DNA of 64,000 nucleotides, from contig DDSP01000025.1 in assembly GCA_002343445.1 (NCBI GenBank), forward strand, positions 62,001 to 126,000. Reading direction: 5' to 3'. Positions 60,556 to 64,000 of this stretch are shown here, piece after piece. The position numbers and the translations under genes are program-made. This stretch comes from Chthonomonas sp. UBA2387 (GTDB lineage Bacteria; Armatimonadota; Fimbriimonadia; Fimbriimonadales; Fimbriimonadaceae). How positions within the stretch are numbered: the first letter of the stretch is position 1; each line of letters opens with the position of its first letter. A model generated the notes under the pieces. The model ran no database searches and had not been told where the DNA came from. It saw nothing but the letters and a program-made list of their open reading frames with translations.

Positions 60556-61409
60556 TTCTTCTCGCAGGGGCCGGCGTCGCCCAAGCCCAAGTGCCCGACG
60601 TGGTCGTCCGCGCCGACACGCGACTTGCGTACGTGTTGGCCGACGATGGGCGTCCGGTCGTGCGCTGGTACGACCCGCTGGGTCGCGGCTCTTGGGCCGG
60701 GCTGTCGTTTAGGCTGGAGCCCGGTCTGCGCGCGATGGTCGTTCAGCGCATCCAACGCATCCCTGGCAACGCCGACGACGACCCGCTGGAGCACTACTAC
60801 GTCGAGAACCCGGGGGCCTGGCGCGTGGGGAAACAACCGCTGCCCTTCGGCGCCGAGACCGTGTTTCGCGATTCCGTGTTGGGCGCGCGGTTGGAGACGC
60901 AGTTGGCTCTGGGTGGCTTGCCGGCCACGGTGATTCTTTGCGACGAGGGGCTCAACCGTCCGCGCGGCTTCGGCGTGCGGATCGGCACCGATTGGATGCG
61001 CCTGAGTGCGGTGAGCGGCGACCATTTCGCGCAAAGCGCCGGTTCGCTCGGGTTGTTTCGGGACCTTCAGGACGCGCCGAAACAGGGGTCGGGCTATCGG
61101 ACGATCGTGGGGCTCGACATGACCCGCTCGTGGGGCGAGTGGGTGGTGGTGGGCGAAGTCGTGGCCTTCCGCAACGGGCACGGTCCGGACGACCCCGACC
61201 GTCTGGTGTGGGACGTCTCGGCTGGAACGCCGCCGACGTCCCGGCTCGGGTTCAAGGCAGGCTTCACGGCCGACTCGGCGGTTCGAGGCGGACGCCTCAG
61301 GCTCGAGGGATCGGTGCCGATGGGCAAGAGCGTGTGGCTGGAACCCATGGTGCGGTTCAGAGACGGCACCTTCCACGACTTGACGGTGAGCATGAGGTTG
61401 AAGCTCTAG
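60534..61409 (+). CDS. Exported protein of unknown function, beta-rich
   Basis: A 291-residue protein starting at GTG 60534 inside the hisS end, with a signal peptide ALILLAGAGVAQAQ. The body is rich in beta strands and Arg/Gly (GRGSWAGLSFRLEPGLRAMV, RGFGVRIGTDWMRLSAVSG, GEWVVVGEVVAFRNG). It may be an outer-membrane beta-barrel-like protein. No family is recognised. It overlaps hisS by 22 bases. Confidence 0.6.
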   Translation: MARRAALILLAGAGVAQAQVPDVVVRADTRLAYVLADDGRPVVRWYDPLGRGSWAGLSFRLEPGLRAMVVQRIQRIPGNADDDPLEHYYVENPGAWRVGKQPLPFGAETVFRDSVLGARLETQLALGGLPATVILCDEGLNRPRGFGVRIGTDWMRLSAVSGDHFAQSAGSLGLFRDLQDAPKQGSGYRTIVGLDMTRSWGEWVVVGEVVAFRNGHGPDDPDRLVWDVSAGTPPTSRLGFKAGFTADSAVRGGRLRLEGSVPMGKSVWLEPMVRFRDGTFHDLTVSMRLKL

Positions 61410-61412
61410 GCC

Positions 61413-62045
61413 ATGCGGTTCGCGTTCCCTGCTGTCGCGGCGGTCGGAGCGGTCGTCTTGGCGATGGCCGGGATGATTCTGCCTGCGGCGGCCTGCGCGG
61501 GAGCAGCCGTGATCGGGATGCTCTTAGCTTCAGCCGCTGGCGTGCGGAAGCGTCGTGCCGCAATGTCCTACGACGAACTCAGCGGCGACGCAAGAACGTT
61601 GGTGCGGCCGCTCGTCCGCCTGAACCGTGAGATTGAAGAACTGGTGGACGCCAACCCGTCGTCCCCCGAGATCAAGGTGATCGGGGGCGAAGCCGTCGCC
61701 GAGTCGCGCAGGTTGCTCGAGCACGCCACTCGGCTGCTGCAAGCCCGTTCCGAACTCAAGCGAGCCGTCGAATCCCAACGCGAGCTGCGCCGGAACTTCG
61801 GCGACAAGGCCAAACAACTGCCCGACCGATCCAGCGAAGCGGTGGACGCCATCGCCAAGATCGAGGCGGCGATCCAAGGCGCCCAGATGAGCCTCACCGA
61901 CATGAAGACGCGCCTCGCACTGGCCTCCGCTGGCACCCAGGAGTTCGATCACGAGGGCTTTCGCGAGTCGCTGGCCAACCTGCGTGCGCTGGACGCATCG
62001 CTCGACGAGGCCGAAGAGATGACGCTGGGGCGATTGGACGGCTGA
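61413..62045 (+). CDS. Membrane-anchored protein with a helical domain
   Basis: A 210-residue protein with two hydrophobic segments at residues 1-40 (AVAAVGAVVLAMAGMILPAA) followed by a long helical, charged region (LVRLNREIEELVDANPSSPE, LLEHATRLLQARSELKRAVE). The layout suggests coiled coils anchored in the membrane. No family is recognised. It lies three bases after the preceding gene. Confidence 0.6.
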   Translation: MRFAFPAVAAVGAVVLAMAGMILPAAACAGAAVIGMLLASAAGVRKRRAAMSYDELSGDARTLVRPLVRLNREIEELVDANPSSPEIKVIGGEAVAESRRLLEHATRLLQARSELKRAVESQRELRRNFGDKAKQLPDRSSEAVDAIAKIEAAIQGAQMSLTDMKTRLALASAGTQEFDHEGFRESLANLRALDASLDEAEEMTLGRLDG

Positions 62046-62077
62046 CGCCGACGATTAGGTAACCTGATCACCCCGTC

Positions 62078-62503
62078 ATGGTTGGTTCGATTCCCCTGAT
62101 TTCGCGCTTGGCCGCCCTGTACGAGTTGGTCAACGCCTCGCTCGAGCCGACGCTCGCCAATCACGGCATTACCTCGTCCACGTTCCAACTGCTTTCGGCG
62201 ATCCAAGCGGGCGGCGACGGACAGACGCAGCGCCAAATCGCCGACCGTCTGGGAATCGCGCCGGCATCGCTCAGCGAAGCGTTGACGTCGGCAGAGAAGG
62301 CGGGCCTGGTCGAGCGCACGGTTTCGGCGAGCGACAAGCGGGCGCGTCTGCTGTCGCTCACCAAGCGGGGCCGGCAGGTACTCGAAGCGGCCGTTGCGGC
62401 TTTGGGCGAGATCGAGCGGCGAGCCGCCCAGGACCTCAGCCGACTGGAACAGGACGGTCTCGAACGCACGCTCCAGCGCATGATCGCCAACCTCGCCGGT
62501 TGA
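62078..62503 (+). CDS. MarR-family transcriptional regulator
   Basis: A 141-residue winged-helix protein. GDGQTQRQIADRLGIAPASL near residue 50 is the helix-turn-helix and SAEKAGLVERTVSASDKRAR the wing. It is unlike the one at 46297 in sequence. Its ligand is unknown. It is upstream of tatA on the same strand. Confidence 0.9.
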   Translation: MVGSIPLISRLAALYELVNASLEPTLANHGITSSTFQLLSAIQAGGDGQTQRQIADRLGIAPASLSEALTSAEKAGLVERTVSASDKRARLLSLTKRGRQVLEAAVAALGEIERRAAQDLSRLEQDGLERTLQRMIANLAG

Positions 62504-62532
62504 GCCGACCGAACGCCCGGGCCCCGTTGGCG

Positions 62533-62538
62533 TATACT
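62533..62538 (+). promoter_or_regulatory. Putative -10 box of the tatA gene
   Basis: TATACT 20 bases before ATG 62559; AGG lies in the short leader. Confidence 0.45.
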
Positions 62539-62558
62539 CTAACCAGATCAGGTTCGCT

Positions 62559-62777
62559 ATGCTCAACACGTTCGCATTTGGTTTGCCCAGCGGCACGGAA
62601 TGGATTTGGATTCTCGTGGTCGTTCTGCTGTTGTTCGGGGGAAAGAAGATTCCCGAACTGATGCGCGGCGTCGGCAAGGGGGTCGGCGAACTGCAGAAGG
62701 GGTTGGAAGAAGGCAAGAAACAGCTTCAGACGGCCATCGAGGAGGAGGACAAGTCCACCTCGACCCCTCACCACTAG
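62559..62777 (+). CDS. tatA: Sec-independent protein translocase TatA
   Basis: A 72-residue Tat pore subunit. One N-terminal membrane helix (WIWILVVVLLLFGGKKIPEL) is followed by the conserved hinge FGGKKIPEL and an amphipathic helix. TatA/E exports folded proteins with twin-arginine signals. tatB and tatC are not in the window. Its C-terminus overlaps the unusual start region of the next gene. Confidence 0.93.
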   Translation: MLNTFAFGLPSGTEWIWILVVVLLLFGGKKIPELMRGVGKGVGELQKGLEEGKKQLQTAIEEEDKSTSTPHH

Positions 62778-62824
62778 CCCGTTTCGGCTGGTACGGGTTC
62801 TCGTTCGAGCACCCGTGCGATTGG

Positions 62825-63565
62825 ATGCCTGCCGCCCTCATCGGCGATCGCAAAGAGGGCTACGCCCGACTGGCTGGCGACGGAGCGCGGTCGCTCCACG
62901 TTCGCTGGCACACGGGCAAGCCCGCGAAGAGCCTCCGCCCCGCGCTCGACGGCTATCTGGAACGACTCCGCCGAGACGCCCAGAAGGCCAAACTCACGTT
63001 CCGATCCGAAGTCGCCGAAGAGCAAGGCACGCTCCTTTACAAGTGGCAGTCCGAGCAGCAGGGCCGCGGGGTCGTTTTCCGGGATGCCGACGCACCCCGC
63101 ATGTTCTTTCTCGAAGTCGTAGGGGCGCGCAAGGACAGCCTGTTGCCCGTCGTCCGCGGCGTCAGGGCCAGCTTCCATACCCATGACGGCGAGCGGGAGC
63201 TGTGGTCGGTGGCCGGGGTCGGCGCGTGGTTGCCCAAGGGCATGAAGGTGGCCAAGAAGCAGTTTCTCGCCGGCCGCGCCGCCCTTCAGTTCGAGGTGCG
63301 AGGCACCATGGTCCGCATGGAACGTTGGTCGTTCGCCGAGCAGCTCGTGGCCAAGCACGGGCTGACGGGCTGGGCGCACTCCGCTCTGGCCCTTCCGATG
63401 GAGCCCACGGCGACCTCTGAGTTCGAAGCATCGCTCAGCCACTCCAAGTGGATGGTCGCCACGGAGGCCCTCGTCCGTTTGCGCCCCGAGGCGAACCAGA
63501 TCGAGGCGCTCGTCTTGCGCACGCGGCGGCAGACGCCAAGGCTGGACCCCTCGTGGTGGGCTTGA
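62825..63565 (+). CDS. Protein of unknown function with an uncertain start
   Basis: At least 246 residues from ATG 62825. However the in-frame translation upstream, ARFGWYGFSFEHPCDWMPA, looks like the real beginning (compare 'YGFSFEHPCDW' style starts), and it contains no ATG, GTG or TTG before 62606, which lies within tatA. Either a rare start codon or a start inside tatA is used. The body has PRMFFLEVVGARKDSLLPVV and AGVGAWLPKGMKVAKKQFLA. No family is recognised. It precedes the PqqD-like gene by overlap. Confidence 0.55.
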   Translation: MPAALIGDRKEGYARLAGDGARSLHVRWHTGKPAKSLRPALDGYLERLRRDAQKAKLTFRSEVAEEQGTLLYKWQSEQQGRGVVFRDADAPRMFFLEVVGARKDSLLPVVRGVRASFHTHDGERELWSVAGVGAWLPKGMKVAKKQFLAGRAALQFEVRGTMVRMERWSFAEQLVAKHGLTGWAHSALALPMEPTATSEFEASLSHSKWMVATEALVRLRPEANQIEALVLRTRRQTPRLDPSWWA

Positions 63566-63957
63566 TCCAAAAGCTGTTCGCACGCCCCGCGCTCGACCCC
63601 GCGCGGCTGCGCCGCGCCAAGCCGATCCGCCACCCCGGAGCCGAGCTGGAAGCCCGAGAGGATGGGTTGGTGCTCGTTCGCGTTCCGGTGGCCAAGTCCC
63701 GGTGGCCGTGGGCCAAGGGGGCGACGCACCGCACCTTCGAGTTGGAGGCGATCGGAGCGTTTGTGTGGGGACTCTGCGACGGCGAACGCACCGTAGAAGG
63801 AATCACGCGCGCGTTGCGCGAACAGTTCAAGCTGAACCGAGTCGAAGCAGAGGCGGCGCTCGTCGCCTTTCTCCAAACGCTCTCCCGACGGGGCTTGATC
63901 ACCCTGATGATGCCGGAGACCGCCCATGCCAAACGACGCACGCACCACCGCCATTAA
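63556..63957 (+). CDS. PqqD-family peptide chaperone-like protein
   Basis: A 133-residue protein whose C-terminal half matches PqqD: FELEAIGAFVWGLCDGERTV and ITRALREQFKLNRVEAEAAL, the winged-helix RRE fold that binds precursor peptides. PqqD-like domains often serve peptide-modifying enzymes. The N-terminal part (LIQKLFARPALDPARLRR) is extra. GTG 63556 overlaps the stop of the preceding gene; TTG 63562 is possible. The partner is probably the gene that starts at 63926. Confidence 0.82.
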   Translation: MGLIQKLFARPALDPARLRRAKPIRHPGAELEAREDGLVLVRVPVAKSRWPWAKGATHRTFELEAIGAFVWGLCDGERTVEGITRALREQFKLNRVEAEAALVAFLQTLSRRGLITLMMPETAHAKRRTHHRH

Positions 63958-64000
63958 GGACACCGACCCGCCATTCTGGGTCGCGTGGAACCAAGCGCTG
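63926..64000 (+). CDS. Start of an unidentified gene, cut by the window end
   Basis: Twenty-five codons from ATG 63926: MPNDARTTAIKDTDPPFWVA and onwards, open at the window edge. It overlaps the end of the PqqD-like gene in another frame. Too short to identify; it may be the partner of the PqqD-like protein. Confidence 0.55.
   Translation, partial: MPNDARTTAIKDTDPPFWVAWNQAL

Overview
The window is a 64 kb chromosomal segment of a GC-rich, diderm-like bacterium, most likely a member of the Armatimonadota (Fimbriimonadia-like). That is an inference from several traits: a pilin-like protein whose methylation motif runs into FPVYAQAKAAAKK, three PEP-CTERM surface proteins, a large secreted protein with HAF-type and 'TGTVTLNAPAPAGG' repeats, many lipoproteins, and housekeeping genes scattered among them. 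I count about 66 protein genes. I see no rRNA, tRNA, CRISPR array, insertion sequence or prophage, and no gene-free stretch longer than 300 bases.

Layout. 1-7508 (minus): membrane arm of complex I in the order nuoH-J-K-L-M-(UroD-like protein)-N, without nuoI, and with nuoN cut by the window edge. 7606-9899 (plus): a secreted endonuclease/phosphatase-family protein, rimI and tsaD. 9877-13924 (minus): a very long SLBB/polysaccharide-export protein and a methyltransferase. 14004-19009: an EAL-like/HDOD signalling protein, two PEP-CTERM proteins, argG and an alcohol dehydrogenase. 19026-23927: a GH116-type glycosidase divergent from an esterase-like hydrolase, then a serine hydrolase/TfoX-N pair. 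24021-27575 (plus): pyrR-pyrB-pyrC and a lipoprotein, all overlapping. 27572-29844: a lipoprotein divergent from a sulfurtransferase-sufE-pdxT operon. 29851-36640: a stand-alone 5'-nucleotidase C-terminal domain, a small DUF protein, an M28 peptidase, a probably frameshifted ADP-ribosylglycohydrolase, a P-loop kinase, a DUF4097 protein, a cyclophilin and infA. 36699-42459: a PEP-CTERM protein, speE, a nucleotidyltransferase/HEPN pair, then ccmE-ccmF-panD. 42604-45540: a 978-residue secreted repeat protein of less GC-rich, foreign-looking composition. 45611-54643: transaldolase, a MarR regulator, malate dehydrogenase, an amidase, mnmE, a hydrolase, a tricorn-like protease and pyrD. 54659-64000: lipoproteins, a sugar nucleotidyltransferase, a pilin-like protein, hisS, secreted proteins, a second MarR regulator, tatA, a PqqD-like protein and a truncated last gene.

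Genes are packed tightly, with ATGA/GTGA/TTGA overlaps. A recurring signal is a TAnnnT-type -10 box ending 5-9 bases before the start codon, which suggests many leaderless mRNAs. The clearest cases are pyrR, speE, transaldolase, the alcohol dehydrogenase, the sulfurtransferase and the facing lipoprotein, whose promoters lie inside each other's coding sequence. Other points of note are a CcmE with Cys in place of the heme-binding His, a HepT-like protein with its catalytic motif degraded, a UroD-like protein in the complex I operon, a histidine-rich insert in NuoL, and a leaderless pyrR that leaves no room for a classical attenuator.
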